Source of the DNA: Gymnopilus junonius | Taxonomy: Eukaryota > Basidiomycota > Agaricomycetes > Agaricales > Galerinaceae | Assembly (NCBI GenBank): GCA_015501075.1 | Contig: JADNYJ010000026.1 | Location: 186,001 to 250,000, forward strand | DNA: 64,000 bases | Direction of reading: 5' to 3' | Shown: positions 1 through 11,623 of the stretch, one piece after another | Layout: each line of letters starts with the position of its first letter | How positions within the stretch are numbered: position 1 is the first letter of the stretch | Translations under genes and position numbers: made by a program | Notes under the pieces: generated by a model | Told to the model about the DNA's origin: nothing | Seen by the model: the letters and a program-made list of their open reading frames with translations, nothing else | Database searches by the model: none

Positions 1-107
1 TTCTCATCCACCAGCGCTACATAGTACGCTTATTGCTTAAGCTCGAGAATATTCGAATACGCCGACTATTTATTCTACTCTGCTTGCGCAATCATCATAT
101 TTCCATC

Positions 108-1356
108 ATGTCACTGTATAACTACGTCTACACGCCCAACAGCAACTTGGTAAGCCTTTTCAAATGCTTATTTCAATCCGTTGCTTAAAGTAGCGACACA
201 TTTAGATTTGCTGCATCTGCCGTGCACCCTTTACAGACCCAACGACGACCAGGACATGCGCACATACATTTTGTAGGGAGTGCATCCTGCGCTCGCTGTC
301 GCATTCGCCGCTGTGTCCGGTAGATCGGTCGCCGCTTACCACGGCAGACCTATCGCCTGCGAACCCCATTGTGCGCTCGGTGAGTGGGGGTCCTGCTTGA
401 TACTTGTTAGGAACTTTATTGACCAGTCTTGTATTTCAGCTCGTCGATGAGCTATTGGTGGAATGCATACATCAGCCAGAAGGTTGTGAACATACTTGCC
501 AAAGACAAACAATACCGCTGCATTTGAAGGATGAGTGTGAATATGCGGAGGTTGTATGTATGGTTGCAGGATGCAGAGAGACGATGAGACGGAAGGCATT
601 GCAGGAGCATGTAGAAAAAGTTCATGACAAGGAGGACGAAGCGGAACAGGTAGAAGCAGCGGATGAAGAGGAAGGGGATGGAGCGGAGGTACTTGTTTTT
701 CACACTGTGTTAGCGTATATGCTGATATTTCACTGCTCTAGGCCTATTCGTGTCCACACGAAAAAGTGGGCTGCCCTTATAAAGGGCCACTCAAACCCTC
801 TGAACATCTCACCTCATGTCCGTATGAATCGCTGAAAGATTTTATCACATCCAACACGACCAAGATGGCATTACTGACGGAGCAGAATGTGATGCTACGG
901 CACAGAGTGGACGTTCTAGAGTCTACGGTACAAATTATGCGGCGAGAGATGGCGCAAGTGAAGAGCGCGCTTGGCCCATGGTCGAGGTCGAGCAGCGAAC
1001 TGCCCCTGGCGCTGCAAGCAGCGAGTGCAGGACCATCATCGAGGGAGGAAGATGCACTGGCTGCCTACTTTCCTGAAGGATCAGGGGCACGGCAGGGGAC
1101 GGGGACGCTGGAGGACACGATTTTGGGTCTGCGAGAGAGCGTGGTGGGACTGGCTGCAGGGGTGGACCAGATGGGACGGAGAAGCGAGATGGCACTGGCG
1201 AACGAGACACTGCGACTGGGAGAAGAGATGATGTCAATACGAGGGCAGATGCATGGATTGCGGATGCAGATGCACGGGATGATGATGGAGCGGAACGGAG
1301 TGGAGTATGGACGAGTAGGCAACACGGGGCTGGGGGGATCGATTACAAAGTTGTAA
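108..1356 (+). CDS. RING finger / TRAF-type zinc finger protein
   Basis: Four exons (108-149, 206-379, 440-688, 742-1356) give 359 residues. Residues 15-45 form a C3HC4 RING opening with CCICRAPF, then CAHTFCRECI, ending near PLCPVD, which suggests E3 ubiquitin ligase activity. Two TRAF-type zinc-finger stretches follow: CIHQPEGCEHTC..HLKDECEYAEVVC and SCPHEKVGCPYKG..HLTSCPYE. The C-terminal third (MALLTEQNVMLRHRVDVLES onward) is a coiled coil ending in a Met/Gly/Arg-rich tail. All three introns are GT..AG and keep frame. No meprin/TRAF-C domain is visible, so this is a RING-TRAF zinc-finger protein of the fungal type rather than a true animal TRAF. The substrate is unknown. It ends 24 bp before the stop of the convergent BAG gene. 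Confidence 0.85.
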
Positions 1357-1380
1357 GTATATACAAAAAGCAATGTAGTA

Positions 1381-1973
1381 CTAGGAGGCATTTGCCCAAG
1401 CATTGTCGAGCTGGTCGAGGAGCGCCTGGAGCTCTTTTACGGCAGCCTTGCGATCTGCACGGGCTGTGTGCCAGTCGGGCTCTGGAGCGACGGCATCGAG
1501 ACGGAGAAGGGACTGGAGAAGAAGCTCGCCGATGCGGGAGTGTTCGCGGGCGAGGGCGGGCTTTGGGTGGTCGAGGATGTCGCGGAGAAAAGACTGGTGG
1601 GCGGGGAGGAGGAGACGACGGGCGGACGTGAGCTCGGACTGGATGGAGGCGATCTGGGCCTGCTCGGTGTTGCGGAGGGGCGCGGGGATATCGGCGTTGG
1701 CTACGATGGCTATGGTTGAGTTTGGGCGGAGATGGTAGGCGGAGACTGACGGGGATGGGTGGGTGGATGGATTAGAGGAAAGTAGACTGGACACATACTG
1801 GGCGCATTGTCGTCTGCCATGACAGCACCATCATGGACAATCTGGAATGAATGATAGGGCAGCTGGGTGTATGCTGCAACGGAATGGCGGATGGCGGAGA
1901 GCGGGATCTGGCTGTCTGGCTGAGGCAGGTCAAACTCGAATCGATCTGTGCCCCACCGAACAGTGACCGGCAT
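1381..1973 (-). CDS. Ubiquitin-like / BAG-domain Hsp70 co-chaperone
   Basis: Two exons (1973-1799 and 1745-1381) encode 179 residues. The first exon is a ubiquitin-like fold (VTVRWGTDRFEFDLPQ, then HSFQIVHDGAVMADDNAP) that continues across the intron into ISAYHLRPNSTIAIV. The second exon is a helical bundle (IQSELTSARRLLLPAHQSFL to ELQALLDQLDNAW) with the look of a BAG domain, the module that acts as a nucleotide-exchange factor on Hsp70. The order ubiquitin-like then BAG is that of BAG1-type co-chaperones. No membrane segment is seen, unlike yeast Snl1. Its start codon lies only 48 bp from that of divergent PBS2. Assignment rests on motif resemblance, not an alignment. Confidence 0.75.
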
Positions 1974-2021
1974 GATGACGTTCTTTGGTCAACCCGATCT
2001 CCCTCTTTCTCTCCAACTCCC

Positions 2022-3656
2022 ATGTCTGACAACAAACGCACAACCAACGCCCTCACCGGCCTCAGACCACCAGCCACTCCCATCCCTCCCTCTCTCCAGG
2101 CAAAGATGGCTGCCTTTGCCCAGCGCGCCAATGCCAACAACATCGACCCCAATCCCCATCCCGTCCTCCAGTCCGCTGCCTCCTTCCCTGCTCTCCAACC
2201 ACGCCCAAAACCCACTGGCCTTGCTGCCCGCAGACCCCGCCCCAACTTCTCTCTCCGCGATATCGACGCCGTCGTCCTTCCCGATGGTCCCGCCGCTGCC
2301 GGTCTCGGTGCCGGAAGACCCACCTTCCAGGAACCCCCTCGCAGACCACCAGCAGGCAACTTTGGCTCTCCCTTTTCTAATTTTTCAAAGATCGTGTATG
2401 TCCTACTGCCCCCTTTTCTTTCTTTCACTCACCGTCCATCCCTCCCAGCGATCCCTCTGGTGCTCTCAACTTCAACGGCAAGGCCATCCTTCATGCCGCC
2501 GGCGTCAACTTTTCAAGCGGGGCGTCCTTCACCATCAACATGGATCAGCTGCAGCTCGACGAGGAGCTCGGCAGGGGCAATTACGGCACCGTTAAAAAGG
2601 TTCTCCACAAGCCCACCAACGTCGCAATGGCCATGAAGGCACCGTTCTCTTCTTTGCTCCATTCTCTTCTTCGTCTCACTTTTTTTCTCTTGCAGGAGAT
2701 TAGATTAGAGCTCGAAGACGCTAAATTGAACGCCATCATCATGGAGCTCGATGTACTGCATCGCGCAGTCGCCCCAGAAATCGTCGAATTCTACGGTGCT
2801 TTTTTCATCGAGTCCTGCGTGTACTATTGTATGGAGTACATGGACGCCGGTTCGCTCGACAAGCTGCAGAGTGCCGGTGTGCCTGAGGATGTCCTCGCCC
2901 GAATAGCGTCGTCCATGGTCAGAGGCCTCAAATTTCTCAAAGACGACCTCAATATCATTCATCGTGGTATGTCTGCTTGCTTTTTGGCTTTCGGTCTGCC
3001 TGATCATTTCTCAAAGACGTAAAACCAACCAATGTGCTCGTCAATAAGAAGGGTGAAATTAAGCTTTGCGATTTCGGTATTTCAGGCGAGCTCGACAAGT
3101 CTCTGGCAAAGACGAACATCGGCTGCCAGAGCTACATGGCCGTACGTCCCGAACCTCTTTTCTCAGCAATTATTGTGTCTGATTGCTTTCCTATCAGCCG
3201 GAGCGTATCAAAGGCGAATCGCAGAACAATCTCGGCACCTACACTGTCTCTTCCGACGTGTGGTCGCTGGGCCTTTCCATGATCGAGATTGGCATGGGCA
3301 AATACCCTTACCCGCCCGAGACATACTCGAACGTGTTTGCGCAACTTACCGCAATCGTGCATGGAGACCCTCCTGAACTCCCAGAGGATAAATACAGCCA
3401 AGAGGCCCGCGATTGGGTAACCCAATGTCTGAAGAAGGATCCGGAAAGAAGGGCAACTTACAGAGAGTTGCTCGTGAGCATTGTTTTTATTATCTTCTAA
3501 TGTGCCCCATGTTCATTCCTGGGATAGGAACACCCCTTCTTGGTGAAAGATCGAACGAGTAACGTAGACATGATCAGATGGGTAGAAAAGGCCCTTGAGC
3601 ACAGAGTGGCTATCGCTCTGGCTGCCGTCAAGACGCAGCCCCCACAATCTGTCTAA
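2022..3656 (+). CDS. PBS2: MAP kinase kinase of the HOG stress pathway
   Basis: Six exons (2022-2395, 2449-2638, 2696-2966, 3017-3141, 3198-3473, 3528-3656) total 1,365 nt, 454 residues. A Pro/Ala-rich N-terminus leads to [18 protein letters not shown], typical of Pbs2 MAPKKs. The kinase domain shows the glycine loop [10 protein letters not shown], catalytic Lys in [30 protein letters not shown] with the Ser-x3-Thr activation pair, SYMAPERIKG and a C-terminal EHPFLVKD. Pbs2 phosphorylates the Hog1 p38-type MAPK in osmotic and oxidative stress. The second intron (2639-2695) has a GC donor, is 57 nt and has no stop in frame. An unspliced reading would add 19 residues between the catalytic lysine and helix C, so automated calls may err here. 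Confidence 0.93.
2639..2695 (+). other. Candidate GC-AG intron of PBS2 (57 nt, 3n, stop-free)
   Basis: The conserved sequence MAMK is followed immediately by [10 protein letters not shown] only if bases from GCACCG to TTGCAG are removed. The removed part is pyrimidine-rich, ends in a good acceptor, but starts with GC rather than GT. The length is a multiple of three and lacks stops. Confidence 0.65.
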
Positions 3657-6606
3657 ATCTTGGTTGTTCACTCAACTACACAGACAGCAACAACATGGGC
3701 AGATCTTTACCCTCGCGTCACGCCTAGCTGGACTGATTTGGTCAAACATGTAGATTTCATGATCCCTAGAGGGAGAGTCCCCCCGCCCGCTCGTTTGCTC
3801 GTAGGTTGCGTGCGTCTACAGCGTTCCGAATGGAGGGAGGAACACTTCGGAACACCTTATATTTTATCGTCGTCGCCACGCACTGCCGATACCACTTTTC
3901 GGCATATCACTCCCTCTAATCGTGTCGTACGGCCTATTCCCCCCGCCTCGTTGGATAACCCAAACCAAACCCATTTGCTCTCTCGTGGACGACGACTCGT
4001 CTGGATACGAGCCAGGATTCCACACGCTGGTGTTGGATCTATGTTATATCTAGAGCAGTTTGGTCGCTAGCCCCCTTTCCAGCCAGCTTGTACAAAGTGT
4101 TTGGGTCGATCACCCCTTCATATCTATTGATACCCCTTGCTACCTCGCTTGCTAGTTTTCCCTGATTTATTCTCGTTCCGTCATTATGCCCTTTGTCAAT
4201 AAGCCACTTCCTTTCGTACCGTCTTCATCTACACGCTTTTTCATCTGCATTGCATGCATATACACTGCCGCACTATAATACATATCCTCGCATATATACA
4301 TACCATGGACACGGACAAAGACATGGACTGCAGATATGCCTACAAAGCCTTTTCTTTCTGTAATTTCGTAAATTTGAACAATCGGACTTTCGGACGAGTA
4401 TGTATAGTGTACTGCATAACCATGAAATCGATTTTATTTTCTGACTTGAGATTGAAGCCAAGCTTTCGCTCCACAGCTAGGTCAGTCTCGTTGGTTACTC
4501 GTTGTTATCTAGACTCCACTCTGACAGGCCCCAAGACTCGCGAAGGAGAAGTGAAGATTTTCTTGCGCCAAGTGTACTATATTAACCTGACGTCATTTAT
4601 GCGGTAATCCTACAATCAAGGCGTGTGTGGGCAGCGTGCACTTACGCACGGATGATCCTCAAATAGCTTGTCTGAGGCGTGATTTCTGGTAAGCAAGTTC
4701 TTCAGGCTGTCAAAAATATATATGCCAATTGCCAAACACTAAAATTTTTAAGTTTAAATGAGCGCGACGCGACGCGAACGTGAGCATTGATAGAGCATGT
4801 GATTGGAGAAACGCACAGCCACCTCCTAAGTCATAAAGTACATTCATTGTCAACTGACTCTTACTGGCAACTTGAAAGTAGTTGTAAGTTGTATGACAAT
4901 TACAACCATTCGGTTCTCAGAACTTGGTAATCGACTGAGCACGGGCGTTTCTTGAATGTCCCTTCTGAAGAAACCTCTAAATTTTGATTGACTTGCCCCA
5001 CTCCAGGCCTTATTTCAAGTACACTTTTACTCAGTCGCCCTACAACTCTTGAGGCGTGGGGAGTTGCGGTAGGGCTCCTTGTTATTATTACTACTATTGT
5101 TCAGTTATCATGAAAACTGGAGCTAGACACTCGGGGTCAAGTGTCACCTGAGGAACTTCATGGCTTAGGGTGCCTTAACGGTACTATGTACTTACATAGG
5201 AACTCTGAAGTTCAGTTATTCATCAAAAACGGTCCGAGCGCCGTTACCATGTTCAAGAACTTCCGCCTTTGTGTCTATTAGTATCTGGTCGCCATCGCCT
5301 TAAAAATCCGCAAATGCTCCAGCCTGTCATCGAATGGTAGCAAAGCCTTCGGAGTGGCAAAAGTGGTCCGAGGAAGAGGCGACGACGGTGTTTGTATTCC
5401 TTCAATGTGGCACACAAAAAAGGGGTCATTCTGAACTAGAACGTATTGCGAAGGAATTGTTATGAGTGATGACGTCTCTGATCCCTTTTATCAAGAAAAA
5501 CGGGGCACTGCTTGAAAATCTGGATTTGATAAGACCGGTCAAGATCTCTGTTTGAATCCTTATCTCGCCATCCCAGTTGTAAAATTAACGCAGTTAAAAT
5601 TGGATAGTGGAATCTTTGTTCGTAGTTGCATCTGCTTGGGCGGCATATCACGGTCATCAACACACTGGTAACATGGCTGATAGCGTGCTTCAAGCAGTTG
5701 GAACTAACGAACGAGTGCCAAGGAAGTAGAACTCTCTCATTTGCACCTGTGAGCAGGGAACAGGAACGGGAGAATCAAGCCAGTAATTCATGCTACATTA
5801 CTTCTCAGAGCACAGTAGAAAGCAGAAGACGAATCTGATGAAATACAAGCCACCAAGTTTAGCATCATGGGTACTTCGAAGTGCGTGGCTAAACCAGTAA
5901 AAGTTGTTCGAGACATGGGTATGCCGCTGCAGCGCTTTACCCGACCAGCTTTCTCGGGATGACAAGCCTATTTCCGACAGCCGTAGGCAAGAGATTCAAA
6001 AGAGACAAAGATCCAGGGCATATCAGAACTCGAGGCAAGTTCTAGAAATAAGTGACAGTGAATTCGTAGGTCGTAGGTCATTGGGAAACTCTCTCTACAA
6101 GTGAATCGGGCAAACTTATATATCTCTCAATCTGCAAGTCCAATTCTAGGTTGTTTCCTCACTGTCCATTAGCTGACTCCCAATAATGGTCTCCTTGCAG
6201 TACCCGAATTCAGGACATTTGGCAATTGAATACCCGCGAAGTTGGCGAAGCAAATTTTCAGCAAGCGGTCTCCAGAACACTTCTCGATTCCGAGACATCG
6301 GTTCTTCTAGCAATGCAGTAACCAGGTCCCGTTGAAGATGTGTGTTCAAGTTGAATGCCGGCGATTATCGCGATCAGGTCTCAGTTTGATCCGAGAAGAA
6401 TAAGCACGTGATGATTTGATTCTGTTATCTGAAGTTATCTTATCTCCTTCGGCAAAGGCCGCTACGACGAACTTTGATCTTTTCGAGATTGTAAAAGTGA
6501 TGACTCGTCTCTGAAAGTTCTGACAGCACTGATTCACACATCGAGTCAATCTCTTTTATACGCTCGACAGTGTATTTCACCTTGTTCTACAACAACGTAG
6601 AGCAAG
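3657..6606. other. Gene-poor interval between PBS2 and ILS1
   Basis: About 2.95 kb without a supportable gene. Small open frames (for example 3660-4070 and 4254-4607 on plus, 5460-5693 on minus) have no recognisable motif and no splice partners. The first 500 bp probably carry the PBS2 3' end; the last 150 bp serve as the ILS1 promoter. A short direct repeat of CGTAGGT lies near 6066-6078 and a GCGACGCGACGCGAAC tract near 4763-4780. Confidence 0.6.
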
Positions 6607-9600
6607 ATGTCTTTCTCCCCGCACGATAGTAAATTTGATCTTTGAAGAGACAAGGCCAAGATCTAATCATTAATCAACAGTTTCTGCACCTTTTGACTTC
6701 CCGAAGGAAGAAGAAAAAGTTCTAGCATTCTGGAGAGAAATCGACGCATTCCAGACCAGTTTGAAGCAATCCGAAGGACGCCCAGAGTTCTCTTTCTACG
6801 ACGGCCCCCCCTTTGCTACCGGCTTGCCTCATTATGGCCATCTCCTTGCCGGAACCATCAAGGTTAATCCTATCCATATCTTCTTCAAAGATATATTTTC
6901 ATGAGCCTTAACTTGACAGGATATTGTCACTCGTCATGCCCACGTCAGTGGATACCATGTAACGAGACGATTTGGCTGGGATACGCATGGTCTTCCGGTC
7001 GAGCACGAGATCGATAAAAAACTTGGAATTACCGGAAAGGAAGACGTTATGGCTATGGGGATTGACAAATATAACGAGGAGTGCAGAAAGATCGTCATGA
7101 GATACTCTTCGGAATGGCGCCAAACAGTTGAACGTATGGGCCGATGGATTGATTTCGATAACGACTACAAAACACTCAACCTATCATTTATGGAATCTGT
7201 ATGGTGGGCATTTGGCGAACTTTTTAAGAAAGGGATGGTATACCGGGGTCTGAGAGTCATGCCGTACTCGACCGGTTGCACGACGCCTCTTTCAAATTTC
7301 GAGGCAGGACAAGCTTATAGAGATGTCAACGATCCTGCTGGTAAAGTGCCGGTGTTCAGAGACTGGAAAATAATACTGATTTCCCTATTAGTAACTGTGG
7401 CATTTCCTCTCGTGGACGATCCGAAAACCTCTTTATTGGCCTGGACAACAACACCTTGGACTTTACCTTCAAACCTTGGCCTTTGCGTTCATCCCGATTA
7501 TACCTATATCAAGATTCACGATACCGCTCGAGATCAGAATTTCATCATCCATGAAAACTTGCTCCGGACACTCTACAAAGATCCAAAGAAAGCAAAGTTT
7601 AAGAAGCTTGGGCAATTCCAGGGATCAGATATGAAAGGATGGCGTTATGTCCCTCTCTTCGAATATTTCACAGATCAGGTATGAGATATTGAAATTTCGT
7701 CTTCTTTAAATTGACAACGACGTTGCTCTCAAAGTTCGAGGACAAAGCGTTTAGAGTGCTTGTTGACACATATGTAACAGATGCGGATGGAACTGGTATT
7801 GTCCATCAAGCTCCCGCATTCGGCGAAGATGATCATCGTATTGCTATCGCTCATGGCGTGTTAAGACCTGACGAAATGCCTCCCTGTCCAATTGATGATC
7901 GCGGGATCTTTACTAAAGAAGTCCCCGATTTCGCTGGCCTTCACGTCAAGGTATGCCATACCGACTTAGACTTCGGAAGTCTTTTGCTAAACATCAAAAG
8001 GCTGCGGACAGTCCAATCCAAAAAGTTCTTAAAGCCAAGGGTCGCCTTATTGTCCAGTCTACAGTGAACCACAGCTATCCCTTCTGCTGGAGGTGATTAG
8101 TTTTAGATTTCGATTGGTCCAAATCTGCGTATTAAACCAGTTTTTCACCAGGTCTGGCACTCCATTGATCTATCGTGCCGTTCCTGTTTGGTTTGTGAAA
8201 GTCACACCCATTGTAGACCAGCTTGTTTCAAACAACGAGGGAACAAGATGGTTTGTCGCATATTTTACTGATCAAATACTTCGACTAACACTTTTCTAGG
8301 GTTCCGCAAAGCGTTGGTGATAATAGATTCGGTAACTGGCTCGCTAATGCCAGGGACTGGAACATATCGCGTAATCGCTATTGGGGTACTCCAATCCCTC
8401 TTTGGGCCAGCGAGGACATGGAAGAGGTAAGAGTAGCCTGCTTCATACTGATACCTGTCATTGAGGACTTTGGCAAACAAGATCGTATGCATTGGTTCAG
8501 TTGCCGAACTAGAAGAATTGTCTGGTGTCAAAGGCATAATAGATCTCCACCGAGATAAAATCGACCACATCACCATTCCATCTAAGCAAGGAAAAGGTGT
8601 TTTGAAGCGTGTAGAAGAGGTCTTTGATTGTTGGTTTGAATCAGGAAGGTATGTCGACAATCCTGTCCTCTTTTCAGAACCTGATCCGTGGTTTGAAGTA
8701 TGCCCTATGCACAACTGCACTATCCCTTCGAAAATAAAGAACTTTTCGAACGTACACATCCTGCCGATTTTGTCTCCGAGGGCATTGACCAGACACGAGG
8801 ATGGTTCTACACCTTGCTAGTGCTCTCAACCCATCTCTTTGGAAAGGCTCCGTGGAAAAACTTGATTGTCACTGGTCTAGTTCTCGCTGCGTATGTATTG
8901 TTATTTTCACTTTTGGGGTCAAGACTTAATCCTGTTTGTAGCGACGGAAAGAAAATGAGCAAGAGTTTGAAGAATTATCCCGATCCCAATCTCATCATCG
9001 ATCAATATGGTGCCGATGCGACGAGGTAAGAAAAGAACGTAACGTCATGCCGCTGAAATCCTCATAACCCTTTGTCTCAGAATGTTCCTCGTTAACTCGC
9101 CTATTGTACGCGGTGATAACCTTCGATTCCGTGAGGAGGGTGTCCGTGAGGTCATCTCCCGCGTTTTGCTTCCATGGTTGAATTCTTTCCGATTCTTCAT
9201 TGGTCACGCTGCATTGCTGAAGAAGACAACTGGCGCGGAGTTCAAATACAACGCACATGCTCCTCTTCCCAATAACGTCATGGACAGATGGATACTTGCT
9301 CGGTGCCAATCTCTGATCAAGCTGGTCACAGAAGAAATGGCCGCGTATCGACTTTACACTATTATTCCACGCCTCCTGGACTTGGTAGATGAGCTGACAA
9401 ATTGGTACATTCGCTTCAATCGCAAACGCCTCAAAGGTGAAGATGGGAAGGAGGACACCATATCAGCTTTGAACACCTTGTTTGAAGCTTTGTTCACTTT
9501 GTGCCGGACAATGGTAAGATTTATTTTCATTTGCAACTTTATAACCTTTTCTCAACTTCGTCTAGTCGTCCTACACTCCCTTCCTCACGGAAAATCTCTA

Positions 9601-10532
9601 TCAGTCATTACGCACATTCATACCCGAAGATCCTTCTGCCGGGGACACCCGTTCGATCCACTTTTTAAGATTCCCTGAGGTCAAGGAAGAATACTTTGAC
9701 TCTGATATTGAACGTCAAGTACAACGCATGCAGGCTGTTATTGACCTCACCAGGAACGTTCGGGAACGGAATAACTTGTCGCTCAAGGTTTGTAAATCTG
9801 AAAAGCCATCAAGCTGATGCCGACTAACAGTCTGTCTAGGTCCCTCTGAAAGAATTACTGGTGTTCCATCCCGATAAGCAATACTTAGCCGACATTAAGC
9901 CATTGCAACGCTACATTGAATCGGAGCTTAATATTCGGGACGTTGTTTTCACCTCGGATGAAACGTTATCTGGTGTTCGTTACCGAGCGGTTGCGGATTG
10001 GGCAGTTTTAGGACGAAAGCTAAGAAAAGACCTCGGTCGCGTCCGAAATGCCTTGCCCAACGTCTCCAGTGACGATATTAAGGCGTATGTTGCCAATGGA
10101 AAACTTGTTGTCGACGGGATTGAGCTCGTCGAAGGTGACCTCACCGTACAGCGGTACCTTGAGTTGCCTCCTTCCAGCGAAGGCCAGTTTGCCACGAACA
10201 CCGATAACGATGTCGTCATTAGAGTTGACATCCAGGTCCATGCGCATCTCCAGGGTGAATGGCTTGCTCGTGAGCTGACGAACCGGGTGCAAAAGCTGCG
10301 CAAGAAGGCTGGACTTCAGGCCACGGACGACGTGCACGTCTTCTACCGCTTTGAGCAGGGCTCTGGTGCAGACCTTCTTGCCGCAATTCAGGAGAACAAG
10401 GGGTATATCACGAAAACTGTTGGAAGTGAACCCGCAGACATCAAAAGCAAAGTGCCAAACAGCAATGTCATAATTGAGGAGGAGCAGGAAATTGACGAGG
10501 TGAAGTTCGTGTTGTACTTGGCGAAGTCATGA
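6607..10532 (+). CDS. ILS1: Cytosolic isoleucyl-tRNA synthetase
   Basis: A multi-exon gene coding for roughly 1,080 residues. The first exon reads MSFSPHD and is joined over an intron to [16 protein letters not shown]. Class I signatures are clear: [20 protein letters not shown] (the HIGH motif as HYGH), the editing (CP1) domain with [17 protein letters not shown] and [32 protein letters not shown], and [15 protein letters not shown] (KMSKS loop). The anticodon-binding part ([18 protein letters not shown]) and a eukaryote-type C-terminal extension follow. It charges tRNA-Ile in the cytosol. No mitochondrial presequence is visible. The large final exon (from about 9840) runs to the stop. The start is the first ATG that splices in frame. 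Confidence 0.95.
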
Positions 10533-10633
10533 TACGAGGTCCTAGAAAGTGAAATTAAATCTTGTATTACATTCATAGATCGGCTAAAAAATACAGTGTA
10601 GGTTGAGGATGCTTGACACGTACAGTTCGGCTC

Positions 10634-11424
10634 TCATTTTTTTGTTGAACCAAATCCACCAAAGCCCATTAGAGCAGTCATTTCAGAACTGCTTTCTTCA
10701 ACTGTAATGATCATCTCAAGACGCGCCTTCTCTTTTTCGGCCCTTCTCTCAGCCTTCTTTTGTTCGCGCAAGGCACGTTCTTTTTCTCTGACTTCTGCCA
10801 GACGTCGATCGAAGTCGTAGGCCTTGGCTGAAGCAGCTTCTTTCGTTTTCTCGCGAAGAAGCGCTATACGTGCTTGCACCTGGGCTAGCGTTGACCGCTC
10901 TACCTTCGTAGTTTGACCCAATTGTCGTAAATCTTCAAATACATTGATCAGTAAGCTTGGAAAAGTAAATGAGTCTAGGGGGGCTTGCAAAACATACGAG
11001 CTCTGCTGTTTATGTGGTCGAGATAACCGACACTGTCTTTATAAGTCTTGCTGCAAGTTTCGCAGTAGAAGCCGGGCTGCCCGGGACCCCTTCCGCTAAG
11101 ATTCTGCACGACCATAGTTTTACCAAGGTTTTTATCAAGTTCAAGAGGCGCCTCTCTTTGCTTCATGAGCTCAGTAGGCTTAGGTATGTCATCTTTCTGT
11201 CCTTTACGAGGTCTCTTCCCTACACAAAACGCATGGGCTGCTGTAAGTTTGTACGGAACTAGGCCGGACTCACCCTGCTTCATGCGCTCCTCGTTCTCCT
11301 GCATACGTTCTCTCTCCTCCTGATCCTTTCTTTTGGCGCGTTCTGCGTAGACTTCCTTGTCCCACTTTTTCCTAAAGTCCGTATCTGCAGCTTTGGATCC
11401 ATACGCGCCGCCCTTATCAGCCAT
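10634..11424 (-). CDS. SNU23: U4/U6.U5 tri-snRNP zinc-finger protein Snu23/ZMAT2
   Basis: Three exons (11424-11274, 11219-10998, 10932-10634) total 672 nt, 223 residues. It starts MADKGGAYGSKAADTDFRKK, matching the family's DFRRKWDK opening. It then has LGKTMVVQNL, the matrin-type C2H2 finger FYCETCSKTYKDSVGYLDH followed after the splice by INSRAHLRQLGQTTKVERST, a charged coiled coil, and the hallmark tail MTALMGFGGFGSTKK. The protein sits next to the U6/5' splice-site helix in the spliceosomal B complex. The first intron (11220-11273) is 54 nt without a stop, so an unspliced reading inserts 18 residues. It lies head to head with ERD1 (199 bp between start codons). Confidence 0.92.
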
Positions 11425-11623
11425 GGTGGGCCGATTCTCAGTCGAAAGACAAGACTCCGAACTTCGAAATGACCAAGCCCAAGTCGAGCAGGTCACTTAT
11501 TGTCACGTGCAATTCCATCATCATTTGCTGTCGCGTTTCACTGTTCAGTTCAGTTGTCCACCATTTCATTTCATAGCTTCGAACTAATGCCATCTTTCTG
11601 TCATACAAATCTTTTCCCCTAAT

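Noticed and set aside
3660..4070. 136-codon open frame after PBS2
   Set aside because: No motif, no homologue I recognise, and located in the probable PBS2 3' untranslated region.
5540..5580. tRNA-like box (GTTTGAATCC near 5549)
   Set aside because: It resembles a B box, but there is no T-stem pairing, no acceptor stem partner upstream and no A box at the right distance.
10634..11424. SF3A2/Prp11 as identity of the zinc-finger spliceosome gene
   Set aside because: The DFRKKWDK opening and the MGFGGFGSTKK tail are those of Snu23/ZMAT2.
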